A stretch of 64,000 bases of DNA from Radiobacillus deserti. GTDB lineage: Bacteria > Bacillota > Bacilli > Bacillales > Amphibacillaceae. The notes under the pieces are model-generated. The model was not told where the DNA came from. It searched no databases and saw nothing but the letters and a program-made list of their open reading frames with translations. Position numbers and translations under genes: made by a program. Where the stretch lies: the NCBI RefSeq assembly GCF_007301515.1, contig NZ_CP041666.1, forward strand, positions 2,542,001-2,606,000. The letters are read 5' to 3'. This document shows, in pieces, positions 44,721 through 52,866 of the stretch. Numbering within the stretch: the stretch's first letter is position 1; every line of letters begins with the position of its first letter.

Positions 44721-45539
44721 CTACACAATGAACTGAGTAAACCAAGCAATATATTTTGCACCAGGAATAAATAATAATTGTGCCAAAAGGGTTCCTAATA
44801 GCCTCGATGTTACCATCATAATAGAAGCATTTTTCAAGCTCACATAGCTTCCTTTTTGATTAATGACATCGTCTGCGAGAATCGATATTTTAGGATCAAT
44901 AAAGACGATTAATAATAAAATTGTGGCAATCCCGTTGATTAAACCTGAGGCCATTACGGCTGTTGTGGCTCTTTCTGGCGTTAACAATGCTGCATACAAT
45001 GCAGAAAGCACACCTATTGTGTAAACAGCTGTGATTATCATATTTATGCAAAACAATTTTATCGGTATGTCGCGCCAGCTCATCCCTTTAATATAACTAA
45101 ATCTGGGTAAATGTATATGTTTTTTAGCACGCTTTAAGTAAGCGATGGTAAATCCTTTTTTCAATAAAGCTGGAATGGAACCCCGTTCCTCTGCCAAATG
45201 AATAATCGATCTTGAAAAAACGGCAATAAAGGTCGGTAATAAAAGTAAACCGATGATTGTTCCTAAGGTTGCGGAACCAATTAATACTCGATATTGAACT
45301 TCAACGAATTCGAGAGCATTTTCTTTCGGTGCATTATCAATTAAACTTCCTGTAAAAGGCTGCTGCATCATATTTGCTAGTCTAGAAACCATCACCATTA
45401 CATTGAATAACGATAGAGCTGAGGCCAATAGCTTCACTCTTGCTCCTGATAGGCGTACAGAATAAGCTAACGTTTCGATGGAATGGATGATTAAGATAAA
45501 TACTGCAATCATGATTAAATGTGTGGTAAAAAACTCCAA
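44721..45539 (-). CDS. amj: Alternate lipid II flippase Amj
   Basis: 272 residues, about six to seven membrane helices. Amj (YdaH) features: IHSIETLAYSVRLSGARVKLLA near the start, ISRLANMMQQPFTG-type MVSRLANMMQQPFTG, and LLGTLLAQLLFIPGAK at the end. Amj moves lipid II across the membrane and in B. subtilis is controlled by SigM. Here I see no typical ECF promoter directly upstream. Works in parallel with MurJ. Single gene. Confidence 0.85.
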   Translation of the reverse strand: MEFFTTHLIMIAVFILIIHSIETLAYSVRLSGARVKLLASALSLFNVMVMVSRLANMMQQPFTGSLIDNAPKENALEFVEVQYRVLIGSATLGTIIGLLLLPTFIAVFSRSIIHLAEERGSIPALLKKGFTIAYLKRAKKHIHLPRFSYIKGMSWRDIPIKLFCINMIITAVYTIGVLSALYAALLTPERATTAVMASGLINGIATILLLIVFIDPKISILADDVINQKGSYVSLKNASIMMVTSRLLGTLLAQLLFIPGAKYIAWFTQFIV

Positions 45540-45650
45540 CGTTATTCCCTACTTTTTTTCATTATTTTACTTGAAAGATCAGTTCTCATTTATTTTTTCT
45601 GTTCATTTATTTTAGCATATAATCCCTTTTGATTATTGACTTCAATAGGA

Positions 45651-45678
45651 AAAGGGTCGTCTTGATGGACAACCCTTT
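45651..45678 (-). terminator. Terminator after the DUF3888 gene
   Basis: AAAGGGTCGTC (45651-45661) pairs with GACAACCCTTT (45668-45678) with one mismatch. The tail is only a short T run. About 125 bp past the stop at 45804; the rest of that spacer shows nothing. Confidence 0.5.
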
Positions 45679-45803
45679 ATTATGCTGCTTAGCTTCCAAT
45701 ATTAAATTTTAAAGTTACGAAAGCCTAGTCTAAAAGAATATACCTAGCTATTCACTTAATGTGATTAAGCAGTTGCTTTTCATTTTGTCATACTCTTTCT
45801 AGA

Positions 45804-46205
45804 TTAGTTATAATCAATTCTTGGATATGTTTTTAGATGTTCATAATCTATTAGCTTTCCGGCCGAATTCACTACAATAATATCTTCTCCGTACGTATTA
45901 TGCGCACCGTAGTACGGCATCACTTTGAGTGTGATTTCATAGATGCCACCTACACCATTAGACTGTTTTATTTTCACTATTTCTGTTTGATAAGAAGCCC
46001 ATGACAGCAGCTCTGGTGCATCATCATCCTCTTTATAAATTTCATTTATGGCTTTATCTATTGGATTCCTAAGACTATTAATAAGGGCATATTGTAGCGT
46101 GTCACACAATTCCGTATCCGCTTCGTTTATCGTTTTTGAATAAGCAAAGGTATAGTGACTAACAAGCGAAAACATAACTACAAACACTACAATCATTCTT
46201 TTCAT
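45804..46205 (-). CDS. Secreted DUF3888-family protein
   Basis: About 133 residues. Signal peptide (MIVVFVVMFSLVSHYTFAYS) and DUF3888 features: LCDTLQYALINSLRNPIDKA, EIYK, GVGGIYEITLKVMPYYGAHN and LIDYEHLKTYP. Start ATG 46205 follows GAGGTGATGACC. Export to the outside or between membranes in spores is plausible; function unknown. Confidence 0.78.
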   Translation of the reverse strand: MKRMIVVFVVMFSLVSHYTFAYSKTINEADTELCDTLQYALINSLRNPIDKAINEIYKEDDDAPELLSWASYQTEIVKIKQSNGVGGIYEITLKVMPYYGAHNTYGEDIIVVNSAGKLIDYEHLKTYPRIDYN

Positions 46206-46260
46206 GGTCATCACCTCAGGTTAGTTTTTGAGGCGAATTCATTATTATTCAAGTAAAATG

Positions 46261-46286
46261 AACCATAACCATACAGGGTTATGGTT
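46261..46286 (-). terminator. Hairpin at the end of the 46279 gene
   Basis: AACCATAACC (46261-46270) pairs with GGTTATGGTT (46277-46286). The right arm includes the stop codon. Only a short T run follows on the minus strand. Confidence 0.5.
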
Positions 46287-46725
46287 TAACCTTATTTAAA
46301 CAATAACGAAAACTTAAAAATCTTGGTTCTCCATTTTTTAAACAACAGCGTAGCATTTCATCTATAATCCAATAGGATACCCCGGAAATCGAGCCAAATA
46401 TAACAAATGTATCTATCTCTCTTCCCGCAATTAAAAGCGTCGCATGACTTGGAAAGAAAAGACCAAACAATGCACCGAACAACACATGAATAACGAATGA
46501 TTGTATAATCCGCTTTTTTCCTAATAATCGCTTACCTATATAATCTGATAAGAAGGTAATTGGTAGTCCGTACAATAAATAAAATGGGGAAACAAAGAAA
46601 CTATAAAAGATAGACATTCCTAATAGTTCTAGCGGCTGGCTCCATTCACCGAAAAAGACGGCAAAGATAAACAATAAGGATAATGGCGTTGCTAGTAAGG
46701 TTGCAATTATTTTTCTTTTTAACAT
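46279..46725 (-). CDS. Small polytopic membrane protein
   Basis: About 148 residues, four helices: LKRKIIATLLATPLSLLFIF start, SPFYLLYGLPITFLSDYIGK, then GALFGLFFPSHATLL. GGAGAGGAG precedes ATG 46725. Not recognised; related small proteins are common in Bacilli. Follows paiA at about 30 bp in the same direction and may share its transcript. Confidence 0.58.
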   Translation of the reverse strand: MLKRKIIATLLATPLSLLFIFAVFFGEWSQPLELLGMSIFYSFFVSPFYLLYGLPITFLSDYIGKRLLGKKRIIQSFVIHVLFGALFGLFFPSHATLLIAGREIDTFVIFGSISGVSYWIIDEMLRCCLKNGEPRFLSFRYCLNKVKP

Positions 46726-46754
46726 TTGCTTCTCCTCTCCAATTGATTGAAAAA

Positions 46755-47273
46755 TCACTTCAATGGTTTGGTCATTATGAAGTCCGTTTGTTCCTCATCT
46801 CCCATATGGAATGAGTGTGCTCCGGTCTGAACAAATCCCATCTTCTTATAAAATGCAATCGCATTCTCGTTCTTTTCCCAGACACCTAGCCAAACTTTTT
46901 CCTTTCCATATTCCTTTGCCATTTCAAGTGCCTTATTTAGTAGAAATTTTCCTAATCCAAGCTTTTGGAATTTTTTCTTGATATAAATCCTTTCTATCTC
47001 AAACGACTCAGCTCCCATATCTTCCGACTGAGCACCATCGACATTTACTTTTAAATATCCAGCAACGTCATGATTGTAATAAACAAAAAAGAATTTAGAG
47101 GCTGGGTTGGTTAGTTCCAAATTCAACTGACTTAGATGAAATGCTTTTTCAATATATGCTCTCATATTTTCAGGTGAATTTTGATTTGTAAATGTCTCAT
47201 GAAATGTTTCTATACTAATTTCTTGAAGCTTATGAGAATCTTCCAATCTACATTTGCTTAGAGCTATAGTCAT
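46755..47273 (-). CDS. paiA: Spermidine/spermine N-acetyltransferase PaiA
   Basis: About 172 residues. The sequence agrees with B. subtilis PaiA along its whole length, e.g. ISIETFHETFTNQNSPENM, FEIERIYIKKKFQKLGLGKF, KVWLGVWEKNENAIAFYKK and SFHMGDEEQTDFIM. It acetylates polyamines to keep their level down. The start at ATG 47273 fits the family; ATG 47282 is an alternative, both with an AGGAG at unusual distance. The MarR regulator gene ends 18 bp before it. Confidence 0.88.
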   Translation of the reverse strand: MTIALSKCRLEDSHKLQEISIETFHETFTNQNSPENMRAYIEKAFHLSQLNLELTNPASKFFFVYYNHDVAGYLKVNVDGAQSEDMGAESFEIERIYIKKKFQKLGLGKFLLNKALEMAKEYGKEKVWLGVWEKNENAIAFYKKMGFVQTGAHSFHMGDEEQTDFIMTKPLK

Positions 47274-47290
47274 TTCTAACATTACTCCTA

Positions 47291-47743
47291 TCAGTAGTTT
47301 CTTTTGTATCCTTTTTTCACCCATTCCCAGTCTTTTTCGATATTCATCCTTACTTTTTTAAGAAGGTTAGAGATGGTTTCTACTTCTTTTTCAGAAAATC
47401 CTTCTAGTGCAATATTGTTGGAATAATCATTTTCTCTAATAATAAGTGGGTAAACTTCCTTACCTTTCTCTGTTGGAAATATTTTTTTTATTTTTTTGTT
47501 ATGTTCATCCTCTTTCTTTTCAATGAAGCCATTGATTTCAAGTTTTTTTATAGCACGGGCGGTTGTTGTACGATCTACTTTAATCATTTCTGCCAACTTT
47601 TCTTGGATAATTCCTGGGTTCTCGCAAATCCTTACAATATACAAATACTGTCCCTTAGTAAGAGCATATTCTTTAAATTCTATATTACTTATAGAATCTA
47701 AGGCTCTAGCAATCATCCCAATTTCACGTAAAATTTCCTTCAT
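47291..47743 (-). CDS. MarR-family regulator
   Basis: 150 residues with a MarR winged helix: LTKGQYLYIVRICENPGIIQ, KLAEMIKVDRTTTARAIKKLE, EKKEDEHNKKIKKIFPTEKG. CTGAGGAGTTTAAAT precedes ATG 47743. It lies directly upstream of paiA in the same direction and probably regulates both; in B. subtilis paiA pairs with paiB instead. A perfect inverted repeat lies in its promoter region. Confidence 0.85.
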   Translation of the reverse strand: MKEILREIGMIARALDSISNIEFKEYALTKGQYLYIVRICENPGIIQEKLAEMIKVDRTTTARAIKKLEINGFIEKKEDEHNKKIKKIFPTEKGKEVYPLIIRENDYSNNIALEGFSEKEVETISNLLKKVRMNIEKDWEWVKKGYKRNY

Positions 47744-47763
47744 ATTTAAACTCCTCAGCATAA

Positions 47764-47818
47764 TTGTTGTAAATGCAATATAAAATCAGTTTAACTTGTT
47801 TTTGTTGTGTTTACAACA
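47764..47818. promoter_or_regulatory. Inverted repeat upstream of the marR-paiA operon
   Basis: TGTTGTAAA (47765-47773) and TTTACAACA (47810-47818) are perfect inverted 9-mers 36 bp apart, flanking the likely promoter of the MarR gene. Candidate sites for autoregulation through a loop. Confidence 0.45.
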
Positions 47819-47905
47819 TATTTGAAACAAAATAAATCCTGAAACATAAGTAAGATGTTTTTGTAAATATTATTAATAAAATGAAAGTAAATCAAGGAGG
47901 AAGTT

Positions 47906-48055
47906 ATGAAGCAAAATAAAAATAATGTAGATACTAATGTGAGATTTAATGTCTCTGGAACAAATCCGCAAAAGGTCAAACAAGATATTCGAAAAGATGT
48001 AAGCCGCGGAGAAGGAGCTATGACTTCTCGAGAGGCGGGGGCAATGCGTGACTAA
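47906..48055 (+). CDS. Small basic protein (49 aa)
   Basis: AAGGAGGAAGTT precedes ATG 47906. Sequence MKQNKNNVDTNVRFNVSG, then DVSRGEGAMTSREAGAMRD. No membrane helix. The Asn/Gln/Lys-rich composition recalls small spore proteins, but no known family is matched. Strong terminator follows. Confidence 0.6.
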   Translation: MKQNKNNVDTNVRFNVSGTNPQKVKQDIRKDVSRGEGAMTSREAGAMRD

Positions 48056-48078
48056 AAAACCACAATAGGTGGTTTTTT
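48054..48078 (+). terminator. Terminator after the small basic protein gene
   Basis: AACCAC and GTGGTT form a stem around AATAG, followed by TTTT. Directly after the stop codon. Confidence 0.7.
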
Positions 48079-48210
48079 GTTGTAAAGTCCTGAACAGGAA
48101 AATGTTATTTGATTTACTTAACGTGGCAATATTGAAGACCTGTGATAATTCATCATTGATTCGTGAAACATTTTGTGAAACAAGAAAATTCGGGTGGTGA
48201 CAGGCACTGT

Positions 48211-49141
48211 ATGAGGGGTAGTTCGTTTGTTGCGCATATGAAGGCTGGTTGGATTTTGTTGAGGATGGTTGCGGTTGTGGCATCTAGCTTCACGACTATT
48301 ATTTCTACTGTTTTACCGTTGTATTTGTATTATTCGATCCCTGCTAATACGTTATATTCGATTTTAGGGCTGCTGCTGTTCGCTGCTTTTATTGTTCATG
48401 GATTGCTTACTCATTTATTAAATGATTGGGCAGATCATAGGTCTGGAACGGATTTACATAGTCCTGGTATCTTATCAGGTGGGAGTGGAGTGATTCAATC
48501 AGGTCTTTTAGATGAGGAGTCATTATGGCAACTCGGAAAGCAGTTACTTACCATTCTTAGTACTAGGAGTAGTTGGATTTCTTTTATTAGGTTTTGAAAA
48601 GCTTGCTGTGCTTCTATTGATTGGATTATGGGGAGCGGTCTCTTATTCCTTGCCACCCTTCCAATTTAGTTATCGACCTTTTACCGGCGAATGGATATCC
48701 ACCTTTCCTTCTGTATTCGCACTGGGAATAGCTGGAGCATGGTTAGCTTTAGATTCTATACCGGAGTGGGTAATTCAAAATGCACTCATAAACGCTTTAT
48801 TCTGCATTGCTTGGATTATGGTTCATCATATACCAGATCGGTACGCAGACCAGCAAGCTACCCCCGTTAAAAAGACAAGTGTCGTTTGGTTTATGCAAAA
48901 ATTCGGTCCAAAATACTCCCGTCTACCTGCTATAATTTCTTTTGGAATAACGGCTTTATGTTCGATTTGGTTAGGAATAGACCGCTTATGGGCCATGATA
49001 GGTGTATTCTTTTTTGTAGGGATTTCTATACTTTTAGTGGTGATGATGAATGTAGAGGACGATGAGCAAGTTTCTGCTCATGAAAAAGTGATTTTGTTAA
49101 TGGCAATGATTAATGGGATTTGGTTAGGAGTTTTTATATGA
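48211..49141 (+). pseudogene. UbiA-family prenyltransferase, frameshifted
   Basis: Polytopic membrane protein. The first frame carries the UbiA aspartate motif NDWADHRSGTD and ends at 48597; from about 48550 the next frame continues (PFLVLGVVGFLLLGF) to 49141 and carries the second motif HHIPDRYADQ. One extra base near 48550 separates them; unlike others it is not in a long homopolymer. Restored, it is about 310 residues, like 1,4-dihydroxy-2-naphthoate prenyltransferase relatives. No menaquinone genes are nearby, so the substrate is open. Confidence 0.7.
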
Positions 49142-49171
49142 ACTTCAATTCGAAATGCTATTAAAAATCAC

Positions 49172-49213
49172 TATTGAAAAGTCCAATTCCACAAGAAATT
49201 GGACTCTTCAATA
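49172..49213. terminator. Terminator between the UbiA and aldo/keto reductase genes
   Basis: TATTGAAAAGTCCAATT and AATTGGACTCTTCAATA form a 17-bp stem with one mismatch, between convergent genes. Likely bidirectional, though the T tracts are short. Confidence 0.55.
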
Positions 49214-49224
49214 CCTTACCTTTT

Positions 49225-50205
49225 TTATTCATGACCAAGTATTTGGTGAGGAACATACGGCTCTTCTAAATACAATACCTCTTCCGGTGTTAAGGTTATG
49301 GAAAGAGAAGCTACTGCACTATCAAGATGAGATAGTTTCGTTGCCCCAACGATAGGAGCGGTAACAGAATCTTTCTGTAGCAACCAAGCAAGTGCAATTT
49401 GAACACGTGGAACACCATGCTTCTCTGCCAGTTCAGCTACACGTTCTACGATTTCTCGATCATTATCTGCCGTAGCATCATAGATGGCTTTTTGAATCTG
49501 ATCCGTTTCTGATCGCTGCGTGGTTTCTGACCAATCACGTGTTAATCTTCCCGATGCAAGGGGACTAAATGGTGTAACGGCAATTTTTTCTTCCTTACAC
49601 AGTGGAAGCATCTCCCTCTCTTCCTCCCGATATAAAAGGTTTAGATGGTTCTGCATGGATACGAATTTTGTCCAGCCGTTTTTCTCCGCAACATGATTTG
49701 CCTTTAGAAATTGCCATGCATACATCGCAGAAGCACCAATGTATCTTGCTTTTCCGGATTTTACTACATCATGTAAAGCTTCCATTGTTTCTTCAATTGG
49801 AGTGCTATAATCCCAACGATGAATAATATAAAGGTCCACATAATCCGTTCCTAGTCGTTCCAGACTTTTATCAATTTCGCTCATAATGGCCTTTCGAGAA
49901 AGCCCAGCACCATTTGGGCCTTCGTGCATTCGATAATACACCTTAGTTGCGAGTACGACTTCGTCTCGATTTGCAAAATCCTTTAAAGCGCGACCTACAA
50001 TTTCTTCATTTGCTCCGTACGAATACATATTGGCTGTATCAAAAAAATTAATCCCTAACTCTAGTGCTTTTTTAATAATGGGACGACTATGTTCTTCATC
50101 TAGCACCCATTTATGATGAAACCGCTCTGGTGCTCCAAACCCCATCGTTCCTAAGCAAAGCCGTGATACATCTAAACCGGTATTTCCAAGCTTTACATAC
50201 TCCAT
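49225..50205 (-). CDS. Aldo/keto reductase
   Basis: About 326 residues, complete TIM-barrel AKR. Catalytic residues are visible: FFDTANMYSYGANEE (Asp, Tyr), VVLATKVYY (Lys) and YVDLYIIHRWDYSTP (His). Followed by NADPH-binding KLSHLDSAV near the end. It reduces aldehydes or sugars with NADPH; substrate unknown. AAGGTGGAATC precedes ATG 50205. Confidence 0.9.
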   Translation of the reverse strand: MEYVKLGNTGLDVSRLCLGTMGFGAPERFHHKWVLDEEHSRPIIKKALELGINFFDTANMYSYGANEEIVGRALKDFANRDEVVLATKVYYRMHEGPNGAGLSRKAIMSEIDKSLERLGTDYVDLYIIHRWDYSTPIEETMEALHDVVKSGKARYIGASAMYAWQFLKANHVAEKNGWTKFVSMQNHLNLLYREEEREMLPLCKEEKIAVTPFSPLASGRLTRDWSETTQRSETDQIQKAIYDATADNDREIVERVAELAEKHGVPRVQIALAWLLQKDSVTAPIVGATKLSHLDSAVASLSITLTPEEVLYLEEPYVPHQILGHE

Positions 50206-50217
50206 GTTTGATTCCAC

Positions 50218-50530
50218 CTTCTAATGGATTTATTGTAGTCATCATCCATATTAAATGACTCTCCTTCCCCATTCAAATCACTTGTCTTCTGTCTAATTAA
50301 TGACTTTACGTTGGAATAGGAACGAGTTCATTTAGCATCAAAATTAAGCAGATAAAATATCACATGTTCCGAATACTCCCTCAAAGTATAACAACTTGAC
50401 TTAACTATTTATGTGAATAAACCCATAATAAACAACATAAAATTAAGCCTATACTAAGGAAAAAAAGCGATAAACATACCGATATCTTCCTTTTCTGTAA
50501 AAATAACCTTTTATATTTCTTTGATCTTTA
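50218..50530. other. Non-coding spacer upstream of the thiC leader
   Basis: Intergenic between the divergent aldo/keto reductase and thiC. I see no open frame with a ribosome site and no clear RNA motif. Short AT-rich runs and a possible reductase promoter only. Confidence 0.5.
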
Positions 50531-50531
50531 G

Positions 50532-50537
50532 TATAAT
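50532..50537 (+). promoter_or_regulatory. Probable -10 box of thiC
   Basis: TATAAT at 50532-50537 is a perfect -10, about 20 bp before the riboswitch. The -35 around 50509-50515 is poor (TTTTAT-like). Confidence 0.5.
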
Positions 50538-50558
50538 GACGGAGAACAAAATATAAAT

Positions 50559-50655
50559 AACTAGGGGAGCCCAATAAGCTTGGGCTGAGAAGGAAACGCG
50601 TTAAAGTTTCCTGACTCTTTGGACCTGATCTGGATCATACCAGCGTGGGGAAGTT
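50559..50655 (+). promoter_or_regulatory. TPP (THI-box) riboswitch
   Basis: Conserved pieces in order: AGGGGAGCCC, GGGCTGAGAAGGAAACG, CCTGACTCTTTGGACCTGAT, CTGGATCATACCAGCGTGGG, GAAGTT. These match the CUGAGA pyrimidine sensor and the pyrophosphate sensor of THI boxes. The downstream terminator is formed when TPP is bound, shutting off thiC. Confidence 0.96.
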
Positions 50656-50691
50656 AAAAAGATTTTAGGATATACATAAACTTCTACATAT

Positions 50692-50728
50692 AAAGCCGGG
50701 TCCTTCCATATATGGATCCGGCTTTTTT
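50692..50728 (+). terminator. Terminator (expression platform) of the thiC riboswitch
   Basis: GCCGGGTCC (50695-50703) pairs with GGATCCGGC (50714-50722) with one G-T wobble, then T6. It is 80 bp before the thiC start. Confidence 0.9.
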
Positions 50729-50809
50729 ATGTATTTCTACGATTTTATCCACTTAATATGTTCTAGATCTTGTCCCTTCATTATTTTAAAAAAGGGAGAG
50801 ATTATTGTT

Positions 50810-52594
50810 ATGCCAGCATCCTCATTAAATGAACAAAACATTTCCATTATGTCTAGCTTTTCAGGTAGTAAAAAAGTATATGTGGAAGGCTCCACACCAG
50901 ACATTAAAGTACCAATGCGTGAAATTGAATTGAGTCCGACTACAGGTACGTTTGGCGAAGAAGAGAATTTACCAGTTCGTGTTTATGATACTAGCGGTCC
51001 TTACACAGATAGTAATTATTCAGTCGATATTGCAAAAGGACTTCCAGCTCTTAGAAGTAGATGGATTCAGCAAAGAGAAGATGTAGAGGAATATGAAGGG
51101 CGAGCGCTGAAACCGGAAGATAACGGTTTTAAGGATGAGAACGACCCTCGTACAAACCATAAAGTATTTCCCGGCTTAAGCAGAAAACCGTTACGTGCCA
51201 AAGAGGGCCAAAATGTGACACAACTCCACTATGCTAAGAAAGGAATCATTACTCCAGAAATGGAGTTTATTGCAATAAGAGAAAATGTGACACCAGAGTT
51301 TGTTCGTGATGAGGTAGCACGTGGTCGGGCAATAATTCCTTCTAATATTAATCATCCGGAAACAGAACCGATGATTATTGGCCGCAATTTCCACGTAAAA
51401 ATTAACGCAAACATCGGGAATTCAGCTGTCTCCTCTTCCATTGAAGAAGAAGTTGAAAAAATGACCTGGGCAACACGATGGGGTGCCGATACTATTATGG
51501 ATCTCTCAACAGGTAAAAATATTCATACAACACGTGAATGGATTATTCGAAATGCAGCTGTCCCAGTAGGCACTGTTCCTATATATCAAGCTCTTGAAAA
51601 AGTAAATGGAGTTGCTGAACATTTAACATGGGATATTTATCGGGATACGTTAATAGAACAAGCTGAGCAGGGTGTGGACTACTTCACCATTCACGCAGGA
51701 GTTCTTTTACGGTATGTACCATTAACAGCGAAACGATTAACCGGTATTGTATCCAGAGGTGGATCTATCATGGCTCAATGGTGTCTCTATCACCATAAAG
51801 AAAGCTTTCTATATACCCATTTTGAAGAAATATGTGAAATTATGAAAACCTATGATGTTGCATTTTCTCTAGGAGATGGGTTACGTCCTGGATCCATTGC
51901 AGATGCAAATGATGAAGCACAGTTTGCAGAATTAGAGACGCTTGGAGAACTAACTAAGATTGCTTGGGAACACGACGTGCAAGTGATGGTAGAAGGCCCC
52001 GGTCATGTCCCTATGCACCTAATTAAAGAAAATATGGATAAACAACTTGAGGTGTGCCAAGAAGCACCTTTTTATACACTAGGTCCACTGACCACTGATA
52101 TAGCTCCCGGTTATGATCACATTACGTCGGCAATTGGGGCTGCCATGATTGGTTGGTACGGTACGGCTATGCTTTGTTATGTTACACCGAAAGAACACTT
52201 AGGGTTACCAAACCGAGATGATGTGCGAGAAGGTGTGATTACCTATAAAATTGCCGCCCATGCTGCCGATTTAGCAAAAGGACATCCTGGAGCACACAAA
52301 AGAGATGATGCCTTATCAAAAGCCCGCTTCGAATTCCGTTGGCGAGATCAATTTAACTTATCGTTAGATCCGGAGCGTGCATTAGAATATCATGATGAAA
52401 CACTACCTGCAGAAGGAGCGAAAACAGCACACTTTTGTTCTATGTGTGGACCTAAGTTTTGCAGTATGAGAATATCTCAAGATATACGGAATTATGCTAA
52501 AGAGAACAAGCTCGACACAAAAGAAGCGATTGAGAAAGGGATGAAAGAAAAAGCGAACGAATTTAAAGAATCAGGAAGTAAGTTATACCAATAG
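50810..52594 (+). CDS. thiC: Phosphomethylpyrimidine synthase ThiC
   Basis: 594 residues. It converts aminoimidazole ribotide to HMP phosphate in thiamine synthesis by radical SAM chemistry. Motifs: DTSGPYTD near the N-terminus, LSTGKNIHTTREWI, EGPGHVPMHLI, and the [4Fe-4S] motif CSMCGPKFC at the end. ATG 50810 follows GGGAGAG; open codons upstream belong to the leader. It is controlled by the TPP riboswitch just upstream. A small gene follows at 20 bp. Confidence 0.97.
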   Translation: MPASSLNEQNISIMSSFSGSKKVYVEGSTPDIKVPMREIELSPTTGTFGEEENLPVRVYDTSGPYTDSNYSVDIAKGLPALRSRWIQQREDVEEYEGRALKPEDNGFKDENDPRTNHKVFPGLSRKPLRAKEGQNVTQLHYAKKGIITPEMEFIAIRENVTPEFVRDEVARGRAIIPSNINHPETEPMIIGRNFHVKINANIGNSAVSSSIEEEVEKMTWATRWGADTIMDLSTGKNIHTTREWIIRNAAVPVGTVPIYQALEKVNGVAEHLTWDIYRDTLIEQAEQGVDYFTIHAGVLLRYVPLTAKRLTGIVSRGGSIMAQWCLYHHKESFLYTHFEEICEIMKTYDVAFSLGDGLRPGSIADANDEAQFAELETLGELTKIAWEHDVQVMVEGPGHVPMHLIKENMDKQLEVCQEAPFYTLGPLTTDIAPGYDHITSAIGAAMIGWYGTAMLCYVTPKEHLGLPNRDDVREGVITYKIAAHAADLAKGHPGAHKRDDALSKARFEFRWRDQFNLSLDPERALEYHDETLPAEGAKTAHFCSMCGPKFCSMRISQDIRNYAKENKLDTKEAIEKGMKEKANEFKESGSKLYQ

Positions 52595-52614
52595 TATTAA
52601 TTGGAGGTTATACG

Positions 52615-52782
52615 ATGAATATCCATGAAATTGAAGAGGAAATGAATTCATTAAAATCTCGCCTATCGTATTTAGAGAATTGTATAAACCGTATACAGCA
52701 AAATTGTAATCACCATTTTAAAGGGAATCAACTCTATGAAGTATGTAGCAAATGTAAAAAAGTAAATGTACTCTATTATTAG
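52615..52782 (+). CDS. Small possible zinc-binding protein downstream of thiC (55 aa)
   Basis: TTGGAGGTTATACG precedes ATG 52615. N-terminal coiled-coil helix (IHEIEEEMNSLKSRLSYLEN) then Cys/His-rich tail (NCNHHFKGNQ, VCSKCKKV) that could bind zinc. It starts 20 bp after thiC, so it is on the same transcript and under TPP control. Not recognised; no thiamine gene of this size is known to me. A terminator follows. Confidence 0.6.
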   Translation: MNIHEIEEEMNSLKSRLSYLENCINRIQQNCNHHFKGNQLYEVCSKCKKVNVLYY

Positions 52783-52828
52783 TATTGTTCCTTTCTGAAA
52801 ATAAATTTGTATGTAACCCTATTATGAG

Positions 52829-52857
52829 GGAGAGGGATTTAAACCCTCTCCTTTTTC
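52829..52857 (+). terminator. Terminator of the thiC operon
   Basis: GGAGAGGG (52829-52836) pairs exactly with CCCTCTCC (52844-52851), followed by TTTTT. Convergent to aprX and may end both. Confidence 0.85.
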
Positions 52858-52866
52858 ATAATCCGG

